Assembly (NCBI GenBank): GCA_005223375.1
Contig: RXOD01004388.1
Location: 1 to 23,090 of the forward strand
DNA: 23,090 nt
Source of the DNA: Amoebophrya sp. AT5.2
Taxonomy: Eukaryota > Sar > Dinophyceae > Syndiniales > Amoebophryaceae
Reading direction: 5' to 3'
Positions 1 to 15,882 of this stretch are shown one piece after another. A program made the translations under genes and the position numbers. The notes under the pieces are model-generated. The model was not told where the DNA came from, did no database searches, and saw only the letters and a program-made list of their open reading frames with translations. Within the stretch, counting starts at the first letter, position 1, and each line of letters starts with the position of its first letter.

Positions 1-2764
1 AGCCCCGCTTGCGCCCACCGCTCCCCCCGCCGCCATCCCCATGTTCATCCCCTTCGGGCCCACCTTCGGCGCTTCGTAGGGCGTGAAGTTCAAGTCTCCG
101 TTGTTCACCAGCTGCTGGCCCCCCTGGCCCCCCCGCGCCGCACCGCTCGTGCTGCTCGACGAGCCGCCCGCCTGCTGGTCCGCCCCCGCGGACGAGGACA
201 GTTTTACCCGTTCGGCCTTCGTTTGGTAGGCTACTCCCCCCGTTTTTTCCGCGTACGCGTTCAGGAAGCTGAGGCCCGCATCCACCGACACGTCCTCGCA
301 CGCCGCGTCGTAGGGCAGCACCAGTTTCATCACGGCGGCGCTACTCTGCAGCATGCGCCGCAGCTCGTAGCAGCGCTGCTGCAGGTCCGTGCTCTTGCTC
401 TCGCAGTACTTGTCCACCACTTCTTTGATGGTCGCGTCCGCCCGCAAACTCTCGTGCTGCGCGACCAGTTTCGTCAACGCCGACAGCACGAAGCAGCGCG
501 TCTCGTTCGCCTCCAGGCTGTCGAAGCTGAGGCACTCGCAGAGCAGGTCCGTGAGGTCGTTCACGCCGTAGCCGTCCACCGTGCACAGATCCCCATACTC
601 GCCCAGCACCCAGGCGCTCACCTGGAGCAGCACGTCCGGGCACCGCTTGCCCCCCGACGTCTTCGCAAGCAGCTTCACGTACTGGTTCACGCAAAACCTG
701 CGGAACTCTACGTCCTCCTGCTCCGACGCGCCCAGGCCCTCGGCGACGAACCGCATCAGGCTGTGGGGGACGCCGTTGGGCAGCAGCTCGCCGGCAAGCT
801 GGAACACCTCCGTCATCGTGTTGATGTACCACTCATTGGAAGGCGCGTACCGCTCGGCGAGCGTGCAGAGCCGCTGCGTTAGCTCCCGTCGCAGATGCAA
901 GTCCTGCGTCGTCTGCAGATGGAAAAGCAGCTTCTCCGCAACCACCGTGCAGTTCTGCGGGTTCGCCATCTTGTACCTGGCGAAGCGATCCGTCCGATCG
1001 GTTTCGCCATTGGGAGACTATGGGAATCAATTATGCGGACTGTCGACATTTTGTAGCCTCTAGCGATGGGCACTCTCCTCCGGTCGCAATTGCGTTGAGA
1101 AAGCAAGTTGGAACTACCGGAACAGGTGTATAGGGTTAGCCTTAGCGTTTCGTGCCGTTTCTCCAAGAACTCTTTGCAAGATAGAAGCATATAAATATGG
1201 AAGTACAGCAGGTCCAGCGTCTTCCGCTTCAGCGTATCGTCTGGGTCTTCGAGGCAATCCACGACGACCATTTGATGCTCCGCCGCATACTTCGGATTCA
1301 TCTGCACTATCGCCGCCAGCCCGGTCACACCAAGGTACCTGTGCGTGTTTCTTCAATTGGAAGGGGCGCGGGCGATCTGCTCCGATGAGACTGTGCTGTT
1401 CGCCAACTCTCGTATGTGCCTAGCACGAGGACCAACGATCAAGACATGATCGATGGAGCTGACAAGTAAGCAACGATCGGTCGTGCGAGAGTAAAAAGAC
1501 GCTTCAGTACTTCAGATTGTGGTTCTCGCTGGAAATGAATCTGGAGATGCTTTGTGCTGCTTGCTCCAGCAACGGCGGGTGCGGGTAGATTTTGGTGATG
1601 GTCTTCACACACTCGTACAGGATGGCGTACCCAACGTTGCTGTTCATGTCTGATTTCTTCATTACTTCCGCGAGCACTGGGTACATCTGCTCGCTGGCGC
1701 GCAGGTCCGCGTGTCCCAGTGTCCCCAGGATCGCTAAAATTTTGATCTGGATCCACGGCGCGGGGACCCGGTGGTAGTCGAACTCCCGGGGCAAGCGGTG
1801 GTCGATAATCTGCTTTAAAATCGAGAGGAAACTGGGGACCAAATCTTTGTTGGCGGCAGTAGCCCGCTTCGCGAGCTCGTGCAGCATGTGCAGACTGGCG
1901 CCCATCACAGACGGATCCTGGTCGCACAGAACCTGTGTTTTTTTCCTATTAACTGGTTGGTTGGTTGCTCGGGAACGGAAGAGCACCAAAACCAGACCGA
2001 CGCGATCGTTGCGAAGAAAATGGAAAACCCCTTCTCGATCCGATACATTATACAGTCGGCACTTACAAACTTACCTTCCGCACCGATTCATTCACGCTTA
2101 TGCTCGGGTCCAGTCGGTAGATTTTGTGCAGCGCCACGATCGCTTTTTTCCGCACGGACTCGTGACTGTGCGCGAGGCACTTCATGACTTCCGGGAGGAT
2201 CGCGGGAGTCATTTCTCCGTTTACCAAGCGGCAGATGCTCACCAGTGCGCCGGCGACCTCGAGGTGGTTGGAGGACTTGAGGTCCCGCTGCAGCGTGTTG
2301 ATCAGCAGAAGCATGAACTCGTGGTCTTTGTGCAGAAAGATGTTGCACGCCAGGTACCCGACCCGTTTCGCCAGAATCTGCTTCTCGTTGCACAGCTTCA
2401 CCGCGTGGATGTACGCGAGGCTGCAGTCGTGCCCAAGCATCTCCACGTACACAGCGCGGACCATATACCTGGTCCGATGGGGGGGGGGCGCAGTGAGCAT
2501 GTGGGGGGGCGATGGCGATGTGTCTTTCGAGCGATGTAAAAAGCAAAACTACAACCCCTCGTTCACCAAAAACTTCTGAAAAAAGTGAGGGTTAGATTGG
2601 TAAAGCAGTACTCTTTCATGGCCTTGAGCGAGACGCCGGGGAGATTGATGGTGGCCTTGAGGGCAGCCACCTCATTTAGGATAATCTTGTCCTCCTCCTG
2701 CTTGCTGCGCGACTCCCCAATCGCTTTCACGAGTTCGAAGAACTCCTTTGACAGATGCCCGCCC
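1..2764 (-). CDS. AP4E1: AP-4 complex subunit epsilon (large adaptin), partial at both ends
   Basis: The product is the large epsilon subunit of the AP-4 adaptor, which sorts cargo at the trans-Golgi network. Five exons can be joined in frame: 2764-2612, 2468-2075, 1932-1511, 1338-1207 and 976-1, about 692 residues. The introns (2469-2611, 1933-2074, 1339-1510, 977-1206) are all GT-AG. The alpha-solenoid trunk matches the family throughout: SKEFFELVKAIGESRSKQEE near the N-terminus, then YVEMLGHD, KRVGYLA, AILPEV, VRKKAIVALHKIYRLDP, CDQDPSVMGASLH, PAPWIQIKILAILG and VDCLEDPDDTLKRKTLDLLY (closest to plant AP-4 epsilon as I remember it), then WVLGEYG, then LSFLNAY before a Gly/Ser/Gln-rich hinge. 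The gene runs off the window at position 1, so any ear domain is not seen. The exon starting at 2764 needs two bases from an upstream exon carrying the ATG, which I could not find; reading straight through meets a stop with no ATG. Alternatives such as AP-1 gamma or AP-2 alpha fit less well. Confidence 0.92.
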
Positions 2765-4095
2765 CTGAGACGAGATGAAAATGCACGAGAGATAAGTAAT
2801 CATGAAAGAATGATGAAGAAATCAAGATGAATGAGACCAAAATCGAAATGCGCGACGGGCAACCAACTACGCAATCGCAATGAATCGAAAATAAGTACGT
2901 ATGCATGGCTGCGTGTAGTGCGCCACCCGAAGGGCGGAACTGCTACACCGACGAAGGCGCCCGAAACGGCGCTCTCAACTCCCAAGGAATGCCAAGCCGT
3001 GCACCCCGCGCAGAGGCAAGCGCGCGGTCCCTCTCCTGGCCGTCCGTCTAGTAGAATCCAGCGAGGAGCATCGTCATGGTTACGGTCTGGCGGTCGCCGA
3101 TATCTTGTCCCACACGCGTATTCAAGTCTTCTTTCGCGCTATGAGCGACAAGTAATGAAGAGCGCAGTTCTCTGGTCTGTCCAGAGCCGATCGCGCCTGC
3201 GTGTCGCTGAGCCGGTATCGCGTTCTGCTTATGATCTCTGTAGGACGGCCCGGTAGGACCGCTCGCTTTTCGCCGCTGGCGAGCAGACCCGGAGGCAGCC
3301 AGCTGCGCCTGCACTCTCCAAAAGAAAGCACAATGTCAGTTGGTGCGACGTGCGATATTCTTAACGGCCATTCTTGCAGCAGAAAGGCAGTAGTTTTGCC
3401 TTAGCGATCTTCACATGAAAACATTCGTAGGGAAAAGCGGGCGCGTAGGTGGAGAAACTGACTCTGACACCACAACCACCTCTACCACTACTGTATTCTC
3501 TGGGCCTGTACCTCGTAGCTAAAGACAGTTGTTTCTGTGGAAGTCTGAAGCCCGACACGGTGGCGCCTACACGCGGATCCGTCACCGGCATTCTCGACTG
3601 GATTATTCACATGACTTCATCACGACTCGCAGCACGACTTTTCGGAGCGCGACAGGAGCCCCTCATCTTCAACCTGGCGTCAATGGAGAGAGATGCGAGG
3701 ATGGCAATTGGCGCATGGCAAGGCCTGCAAAAAAAGAACATACAACACCAAAGCAAGCGGTCGCGAGAATGAGGTGTCCAAAGATAGATATTTTCACCAC
3801 GATTCGCACAGATAGCCACCATTTGTTCGAACAGCTCTCTATTCTCGCATTTTTTGTACTGCATCCTCGGAAAATTTATCGTTTCAACTAGCGGCGTTCG
3901 TTGTTGGTTTTGGTGCGCAGCTGTTGACGCAAGAACTCATGCATGATCAGTGGCCTAAAGGTCCAAATCGTGGACTCCGACCCATAGGTCCACAATCGCA
4001 TCCGCTCCCTACCTCCACCATTTACCCTCTACCTCTTTCTTATTGACGAGGAGAGGACCACCAGCAACAGCATCAAGCATATAGTACAGCGCCGC
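2765..4095. other. 1.3 kb without a recognisable gene; should hold the AP-4 epsilon first exon
   Basis: This stretch lies between the first located AP-4 epsilon exon and the end of the 164-residue gene. It must contain that gene's start codon and 5' leader if the gene is intact, because exon 2764-2612 begins in mid-codon after a TCTCAG acceptor. Several short minus-strand ATG frames exist (for example from 4078, 3592 and 3667), but none has a convincing donor in the right phase. I see no tRNA, no repeat array and no plus-strand frame with family resemblance. Confidence 0.5.
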
Positions 4096-4750
4096 TCACT
4101 CTGTCCACATCAGTATCCGCGGGTCTCTGCGGCAGAAGCTCTTGACTGCGAGCGCGAGGTTATCCGTATCCTCCATCATGCGTCCCCTGCAGCCCACCTT
4201 GAGTCCTGACGGCTTGTCTTCGCTTGGGTAAACCGCGTTCTTCAGGTCCGCCACACTCATTCCTGCGTTTCCGTAAAACACGCTTCCGTTGCTCCAGTAG
4301 CCGCCGCCTGCGGTGCCGGCCCCGAACGCCAGACTCCGAAACAAGTGCAGAAACCCGCGCTCGTTCTGGTACGTGGGATACAAGCTCGGCGATTCCAGGT
4401 ACACGTTGTACCTGGTTCCGCCATCATTTGGAGCAGTGGCGCTGTCACTCTCACGTCGATTTCTCTCCTTCATCTATCATCATCTATCATCATCATCCTC
4501 GCGCTGCTTCCAAACACGACCTATAATTTAAAGTAAATGAAAACGAGCAAAGCCGTATCAATGTAGAGTACTTGTATTGCGTTTCCGCCCGCCAGCGGAT
4601 GTAGAAGAGGTAGCTCGGATAGACGACGACGAGGCCCCATTTGAGATTCGACTGCGAGTTCCAGAAGGTCTCATAAAGACGACTGGCGCGGAACACCATC
4701 CCCTCCGTGAGGAAGGTCCACGCGTATCGCGACCCCGCTGCCGCAGCCAT
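4096..4750 (-). CDS. hypothetical 164-residue protein, two exons
   Basis: I do not recognise the family. Exon 1 is 4750-4572 and exon 2 is 4411-4096, separated by a 160-base GT-AG intron (4412-4571). The intron's donor side reads AA|GTACTC and the exon after its acceptor starts GTACAAC, so GTAC stands at both ends. The joined reading frame is 495 bases. The protein is rich in Tyr, Trp and Phe near its N-terminus, with an amphipathic start (AWTFLTEGMVFRASRLYETF) and one short hydrophobic stretch at about residues 37-51 (KWGLVVVYPSYLFYI). The C-terminal half is soluble, with Cys at 134 and 153. Such a layout would suit a small lineage-specific organelle-membrane subunit, but that is a guess. 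The ATG at 4750 is the first in frame, and the upstream region is AG-containing and GC-rich. The intron carries a short ATC/ATCATC microsatellite at about 4472-4498. Confidence 0.75.
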
Positions 4751-5356
4751 CTTTCGCCGACCACCCCGCTGCCGGAGTACTTAATTTGCTTTGGCGGCTT
4801 CGTTTGGTATGCACCCACTACTTGATGCAATGCCGAAGCAGTACACAACACCAGTTGCGTCTCTCTCGCTCCACCGCGCCCGCTCTGGATTTATACTACT
4901 TTTAGATAGTACGTACTCCTTGAATCAACGGATTTATCGCTGCCGCATTGATGCGGGAGACCGGAAAAGGAGCACGGAAACCAAACGAAGGATGACATAG
5001 ACATACGCGCTTTGGGAAAGCGGAAGATCAGATAAAGAGAAACAACGCAAGTAGAACACGGGATAGTGCGCTTCGTTTTCGCCGTTGCCAAGCACAGGTC
5101 GAGGCCGACTACGGACATCGGGCTATGCGTGTCTTTCCTCGAATGAAATCGATAGTCCTATGCGAGGCGCAGTAGGATCATTCATTGCAAAATCGTAGTG
5201 CTCAAGCTCATCAATTGATGCGACGTCTTCACGGAAGTCCGTCTGCCAATCAATCGTATGAACGTGAATCAATCAATCGTATGAACGTGAACGATGGATT
5301 ATCCATAAATCAAATCAACATTGCAGTTGTACTCACTTGTACGCAGTACCTACTGC
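4751..5356. other. intergenic, about 600 bases
   Basis: No frame on either strand resembles a protein, and no RNA gene is evident. The only structure noticed is a small direct duplication near 5255-5290, where AATCAATCGTATGAACGTGA occurs twice in tandem. The region separates the 3' end of the small membrane-protein gene from the start of the 164-residue gene. Confidence 0.45.
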
Positions 5357-5946
5357 CTAGAGCCTGGTCGTTGCCGAGGTCGTGGATGCAACGGAGCGCA
5401 TCGCTGGACTGTTCACGCTGTCTCTCCCCAGCCGTTGCCCCTGTCCCTCAAACGCATTCACCCCACCGTACGCAGGCGCAGGCGTCGCATTCGTTACGCC
5501 CGCTGGCTGCTGTGGCGCTTGTGGCTGGAGCAAACCTGTGATAATCGTTTGAAGATTCCCTTTCCACCCATCCCTGCAACATACAACGAATGCGAGAAAA
5601 ACTAAGTTGAGTTTCGTCACAGCATTTGATTCAGCGGACGAGCGAAAAAATATTTATAGGATGAGAGAAAAAAAAGTAGGGTACGCCTCAGCGCCGCACT
5701 CTCAGCTTCGTGCTGTTCGAGGAAGTTTTCGTTTTCGCGACGAGCGGCGCACATGACGCAGCCGCAACAGACGAGCGCAAACAGGAAAATCACCATCAAG
5801 ACACTTGACATCACCAGAGCGGTGATCGCAATGGGCCCCTCGGTCATGGTCATGGTTTCCCACCAGGTGTCCTCCCGAGTGGGGACGTCGGGGTTTTGCT
5901 CTCGGCTTGTAGGGTCTTGAGATACTCGACAACGAATGGAAAACAA
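5357..5946 (-). CDS. small single-span membrane protein, gene ends unresolved
   Basis: The clear part is an exon ending near 5687. It encodes an acidic ectodomain-like stretch (DVPTREDTWWETMTMTEG), a membrane span (IAITALVMSSVLMVIFLFAL) and a Cys-rich juxtamembrane turn VCCGCVMC, then a charged tail. A stop lies in frame upstream without an ATG, so an earlier exon must supply the start; an acceptor near 5915-5943 is possible. At the 3' side two splices are possible into the acceptor TTGCAG at 5574. A GC-AG intron (5574-5686) opens 71 more residues, Gln/Pro/Ala-rich, ending at 5357. A GT-AG intron from 5684 (GTACCC, like other donors here) gives a short basic tail. The span resembles that of the neighbour at 7250-7636 (LVMSS in the same place), so the two may be diverged duplicates. 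Function unknown. Confidence 0.5.
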
Positions 5947-6205
5947 CTTCAGAAACCACGCAGTGAAGGTGGAAAATCAAATCGATATCGAATTTGTGAC
6001 ATTACAAAGTAAGCGATATTAGTTTCCATAGCCTGGGTGAAAACGAAAAGTAAGGAAAAATTGTCTCATAGAATTGAGAATCTTGAATCACTGAAAAAGC
6101 AGCAAACGGCTTCCGATCTCCGCGAACGCACACAAAACAAGGATTCGACATGCCGTTCGTAAACAGAGACCGATCGCTGCACGCAAAACTGATATTTCAA
6201 TTTTG

Positions 6206-6220
6206 TTTTTTTTTTTTTTT
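6206..6220. repeat. poly-T tract between direct repeats
   Basis: Fifteen consecutive T residues lie between two copies of CAATTTTG (one ending at 6205, the other starting at 6221). This could be slippage expansion inside a T-rich stretch, or the tail and target duplication of a tiny retroposed fragment. No retroelement body is present. Confidence 0.6.
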
Positions 6221-6679
6221 CAATTTTGTCATTGTCCACATTCAAGTACTGGACGAAGCAGAAGCCAAAACCGAACCTGATAAGGCGTTACTGCTCGCAT
6301 AGACAACAGGGGACAGAAAGTGGCACGCAGACCGAAATTCATTCACAGAGTCAGGTTGGATTACCCGACAGACAAGCAGCCGACGAAGCAGACCGGGTGC
6401 GACAACGAGGTCGCGGAATAACTTCTTATGGATGCGTTCGCGGCTCCGACACCACGGCGCAGACTGATTGAGTTGTCACACGGAGTTTGATGAAGAACCC
6501 GGGTCCACAAAGGATACGTGTGCTGGAACGAATTCCCCGCCTTCGTACCGCGACATGCGGCTAAGAAAGTAGCTCTTGTTCTGGATTCATCTTTTCTGGA
6601 AAAATAAACGATACCACTGCGGTTCCACGCCCGTAGAAGACCGCCGCATCGCTGTGGTCGCGGGCAGGCTCAGGGTCAA

Positions 6680-6815
6680 ATCGGGCGCAATCGGGGTACA
6701 TCGAAGTCGGGGTAGGAACATATCGGGAGTGATCCATCGGGGTAAAACGAAGTCGGGGTAGGAACTAATCGGGGGTAACCGGCGTAAATCGAAAGTCGGG
6801 GTACTAAAAAATCGA
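6680..6815. repeat. degenerate minisatellite with ATCGGGGTA / CGAAGTCGGGGTA core
   Basis: Two near-identical copies of about 32 bases (6690-6721 and 6736-6767) begin ATCGGGGTA and contain CGAAGTCGGGGTAGGAAC. A third, weaker copy is at about 6778-6808, and shorter ATCGGG units lie around them. All copies point the same way, so this is a direct-repeat array. The minus-strand frame across it reads as repeated YPDF and VPRL words, but it has no other sign of coding. Confidence 0.7.
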
Positions 6816-7249
6816 GGGACAGAGAAAATGAGAACTCACGCTGGAGGCTCTGGGAGAGAATAACGTGCGTGGGAAAATACAACTAATGTTGTGTACGAAG
6901 AAGTTGGAGGGCGCCATCTGTGATGTCACACTGAAACGTACTGCGACCTTATCAATCAAGTCAGAGTCAGAAACTGGATGAGTGTGAATCAATGGTGAAA
7001 TAGCCCTAAAAAATGAAAATCACGCTGAGTGCCATACGTTATAACGTCTGTGACCCAGCAGCGACCTTGCTCAAGACGCAATTGCATTCGATCATCTATC
7101 TAACGAAAGAATTTACAGCTCGTGCTACAATCGATCAACGTGCTACAACAACTCTTCTCTCCACCATCGGTTCGAAAATTCTTTGGATCGATGAGCCTTG
7201 ATGCCCACCGCCCCCGAGCCACTCAAACAGGTAGCGATCGGTGACGTAG

Positions 7250-7636
7250 CTACACCGGCGTCGCCTCCGCGCTATCCTCGGTCTGCGGGACAGCAGCAGG
7301 TGCCGCGGAAGCCGACCCCTTGCCCTCCTGCACACTGATGGGAGCGTTCACATTTTTGTTCCCGCCCGTGAGTCCGACCACGTGCTCCTGCATCTTGCTG
7401 GGGTCCCTCGCCAGGCACGCACCGCAGCAGCAGATGCACAGACACCAGCAACACAACAGGGACGACATTACGAGAACGGCAATGGCGATCGCCCGCGTGT
7501 TGTCTTCCTCTCCTTTTTCCTTGCCGCCAGCGAGGAGGTGCACCTGGCCGCTCCGCTTCGAGGCGGCCTCGTGGGGAAGCATGTCCAGGGACAGGAAAGA
7601 CCTCGCGGAGGAGTCCAGCAGCTCGGGGAGAAACAT
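7250..7636 (-). CDS. Cys-rich single-span membrane protein, 128 residues
   Basis: This is one uninterrupted exon from ATG 7636 to TAG 7250, with a stop just upstream in frame. The N-terminal 48 residues are polar and do not look like a signal peptide. Residues 49-76 form one membrane span, AIAIAVLVMSSLL followed by a dense Cys cluster: eight Cys between positions 62 and 74. The C-terminal 50 residues are low in hydrophobics and rich in Ala, Gly, Ser and Pro. The Cys cluster at the membrane face is typical of palmitoylated or disulphide-linked anchors, which is inference. The span shares IAI.ALVMSS with the gene at 5357-5946, so tandem duplication is likely. An unseen upstream exon carrying a signal peptide cannot be excluded, since an AG lies just before the ATG. 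I recognise no family. Confidence 0.6.
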   Translation of the reverse strand: MFLPELLDSSARSFLSLDMLPHEAASKRSGQVHLLAGGKEKGEEDNTRAIAIAVLVMSSLLCCWCLCICCCGACLARDPSKMQEHVVGLTGGNKNVNAPISVQEGKGSASAAPAAVPQTEDSAEATPV

Positions 7637-8878
7637 AGCTTTTTATTTCTGATCACAGCGGGCTACAACAAGCGCGGCAATACCCGCAGAATATTGGAAT
7701 TTCCAAGTAAAGTTGTAGTAACTGGATGTATTCGCCTTCCTTTTCTAGGCCCCCCAGGCCGTAAATTTAGTGAAGGGTAGCAATCTGTTCCACGCGATTA
7801 AGCCCTGTGGCTAAGAACGGTCCTGACACTTTGTGTTGGCATGACCGTGCGTGTTGGTGTTGGTTTCAAGAGTCAGTTATCTTGCTCTGCTGCACCGCTA
7901 CGCCGATGTTCTCGGGACGGACGCCGCTCCAACGAATGCTGCTAAAATTTCCTTTTACCTTGACGGAAATGCGGCGGTGAGAGAGAGAGAGAGAGAGTGA
8001 TTATCCAAGAAAGAGTTCTTCCAACGGCAGGCTACCTCCAACTAAACAAATTTACCTACTCCGTCCATGTCTTCAGCACCGGTCACGGAAAATCGCGGCT
8101 CAACCTGAATTGCTGGCGGACGCGATATCAAGAACGGATGAGCACCATCAATGTCGCACGGGAAAGAAAAGAAAGCTTGCAGCTCAAACGAGCGAATTTC
8201 ACGAACCTGCAACATACAGGGGCGCGTTTACAGGTGGCTCAGTCGCAAACTCACTGCCTGCGGACCGGTAAATGGCAACGAAGGCCAAATAAAGCACGAA
8301 GGCTGTACTACGTTGACACGGCCATAGTCTGACAGATTAATGTACATAATAGTTTCAGATTTTTTTTGTTGATGATGGAAGGTCGACGACGCGGGTCGCT
8401 CGACAAGTCGGTGTGCTTCAATGACTCATCGATACCGCGTGCGCGGCGGGCGAACGTCATACTATCGTTTTAATCTGATTCTAGCCAAGTCAAAACAAGA
8501 AGACCTCACGAAACATTCCAGAAGCAATCTATATTAAGGGGCCACCTTTAGAGAGCGCCCAACCTCTACCAGAGCAACGGCATTGAAGCGACGAACCCGC
8601 GTGCCCATAGGCGCAAGATTGACATTCTGACTGACGACGGCGAACAGTGCGAACCGTCACGGCGTCCGCTGCCTCCAGCCGCTGCTCGCGCTTGATCGCA
8701 GATGCAATGCCCACCTTATAATTTGTGAGAAGCTATACTGTCAGCGCCTGTAGAAAATTGGAACGGAGACGGACCGATCTGGTTCTGGTTTCTTCTCCTA
8801 GCTAAGTAGCTCTACACGCTGGAGCTCCGTTGATTTGCACGAATCGTTTCAACCGCTTTCGTTTTGATTGTTACAGAC
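7637..8878. other. 1.2 kb intergenic between SMC3 3' end and the membrane-protein gene
   Basis: No convincing coding frame was found on either strand, and no tRNA or other RNA gene is evident. It contains the GA microsatellite at 7979-7997. Longer frames here (8529-8714 minus, 7997-8332 plus) have no recognisable motif and lack good starts or splice context. It should hold the SMC3 3' untranslated region and the leader of the downstream gene. Confidence 0.45.
7979..7997. repeat. GA dinucleotide microsatellite
   Basis: Nine GA units plus a final G, uninterrupted. It lies in the intergenic stretch downstream of SMC3. Confidence 0.9.
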
Positions 8879-14712
<5,834 letters not shown>

Positions 14713-15882
14713 TCAAAGTTCAGCACCGTCATTACGAGAACCCTCGTCACGGAAAGGCGGCGCTTGTTCCTCAGATTTCGAAGCAAAGACGCCGAAGGAG
14801 CTCAGGTCCAGTAGCTGAACGTCTTTGTCCGCCATCACACGCCGATCTACGGAAGCTACCCGAAGCACGGTGTTGAACGCAGGAATCTCCGAGTCCGACG
14901 CGCGCGCGTTTGTAGAGCTTTCTCGCAGAAGTAGCTCCCGCACGAAGCCAGCGTACGGCTCTTTCGCCAAATCCACGGGCCCGAATTCGCCGCGGTGCGG
15001 CTCTGCATTGCAGTGCACGTGCGCGTGCCGCACGACGTCGGCATCGGCGCACGAGGTCCCCACGGACACGATGTACTTGAATTTTCCGACCGTGTTCGCG
15101 AGCCACCGCTTCACGTGCGCCACGCTCGGGAGGATGTTCAGCGTGTCAAATGTGAGCAGCAGGTCGTAGGACCCGTCGGCCGGAAGCGCCCCCTGCTCCG
15201 TGACGTCCCCGACGTGGAAGGAGACGGTCGCGTTCTTACCCTTATCAGATGGGGACAGCAGCTCCTTCCAGAGGTTGCAGCGGCGGCAGAAGTAGCTTTT
15301 CTCCGTGACGTTGCCGCGCGCATGGGAGATTCGGCGGTTCGTCGAGGCGATGTTCCGCGGCTCGAGGTCGACGCCGTAAATTTTCACGTTCCGCGGCCAA
15401 TCGACGAAGAGCTGCCATGACGTTGGCCAGTGCCCGCAGCCGCTGTCCACAACGGCAGAAATTGTGTTTTTGCGGAGAAAACGGTTCAGCCACGCGACGA
15501 GCGCCCGGTTGTTGCGCGGATCGGCAGCACCGCCCCACAAAGCGGCGTGCGGCGGCCCGGTAGCGAGGCCGCCGAAGTGGGGGAGGGAGTGCGCGTACGG
15601 GTCCTCCGCATCGTACACAGACCAAAAACCTTTCTCCCGCGTCGGGGACCCGCAAAACCGAGATCCGATGCAGGCGGCAGACGTGCGCTTGCGAAGCCAC
15701 GGGTCTATGACGTCGTCCTCGGGATGCGCATCTTTTGCATTTGCAGCGGAGGCGCCGAAAGCGCTATCCGGAAGGACTAGTTGGACGTAAAGGCAAAAGA
15801 ATAAGCAATGAATTGATGGCGCAACGATAAACGGCAGCCGCAACGGACTCGTCGCCGTGGCTGCTGGAACTTTCTTGCTCAT
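14713..15882 (-). CDS. class I SAM-dependent methyltransferase-like protein with signal anchor
   Basis: A single-exon gene of 389 residues. A hydrophobic stretch at about 14-43 (PFIVAPSIHCLFFCLYVQLV) after a basic start is a signal peptide or type II anchor, so the catalytic part probably faces the ER or Golgi lumen. The Rossmann fold elements are visible in order: motif I VVDSGCGHWPTSW (144-156), the acidic end of strand 2 in YGVDLEP (Asp172), SFHVGDV (Asp226) and YDLLLTFDTLNILP (239-252). The motif I layout, D-x-G-C-G-x-W-x-x-S-W followed by a D-W and Y-G-x-D, matches a widespread small-methyltransferase group found in bacteria and protists. The acceptor substrate is unknown. A C-x-x-C pair (199, 202) sits in an insertion after strand 2, and there are two N-glycosylation sequons (191, 217). 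The start is the first ATG in frame. Confidence 0.75.
   Translation of the reverse strand: MSKKVPAATATSPLRLPFIVAPSIHCLFFCLYVQLVLPDSAFGASAANAKDAHPEDDVIDPWLRKRTSAACIGSRFCGSPTREKGFWSVYDAEDPYAHSLPHFGGLATGPPHAALWGGAADPRNNRALVAWLNRFLRKNTISAVVDSGCGHWPTSWQLFVDWPRNVKIYGVDLEPRNIASTNRRISHARGNVTEKSYFCRRCNLWKELLSPSDKGKNATVSFHVGDVTEQGALPADGSYDLLLTFDTLNILPSVAHVKRWLANTVGKFKYIVSVGTSCADADVVRHAHVHCNAEPHRGEFGPVDLAKEPYAGFVRELLLRESSTNARASDSEIPAFNTVLRVASVDRRVMADKDVQLLDLSSFGVFASKSEEQAPPFRDEGSRNDGAEL

Larger units (their letters stand above)
5947..7249. other. 1.3 kb without a recognisable gene; AT-richer, with a repeat and a poly-T
   Basis: This stretch should include the missing 5' exon of the membrane-protein gene ending at 5357. 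It is more AT-rich than its surroundings and contains the poly-T tract at 6206-6220 and the degenerate repeat at 6680-6815. Frames here are short and compositionally odd, and none looks like protein. I see no RNA gene. Confidence 0.45.

Noticed and set aside
223..882. Plus-strand frame of 219 codons.
   Set aside because: It is antisense to the last AP-4 epsilon exon, whose minus-strand frame matches the family over its whole length.
6676..6882. Minus-strand frame with repeated YPDF/VPRL words.
   Set aside because: The repetition comes from the DNA repeat array; no start context, splice support or composition suggests a protein.
8529..8714. TTAAGGGG near 8533 and TTATAAGGTGGG (other strand) near 8712 as a third introner-like element.
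   Set aside because: The inverted match is short and interrupted, it lies outside any gene, and it lacks the GTCTCGTATTT repeats.
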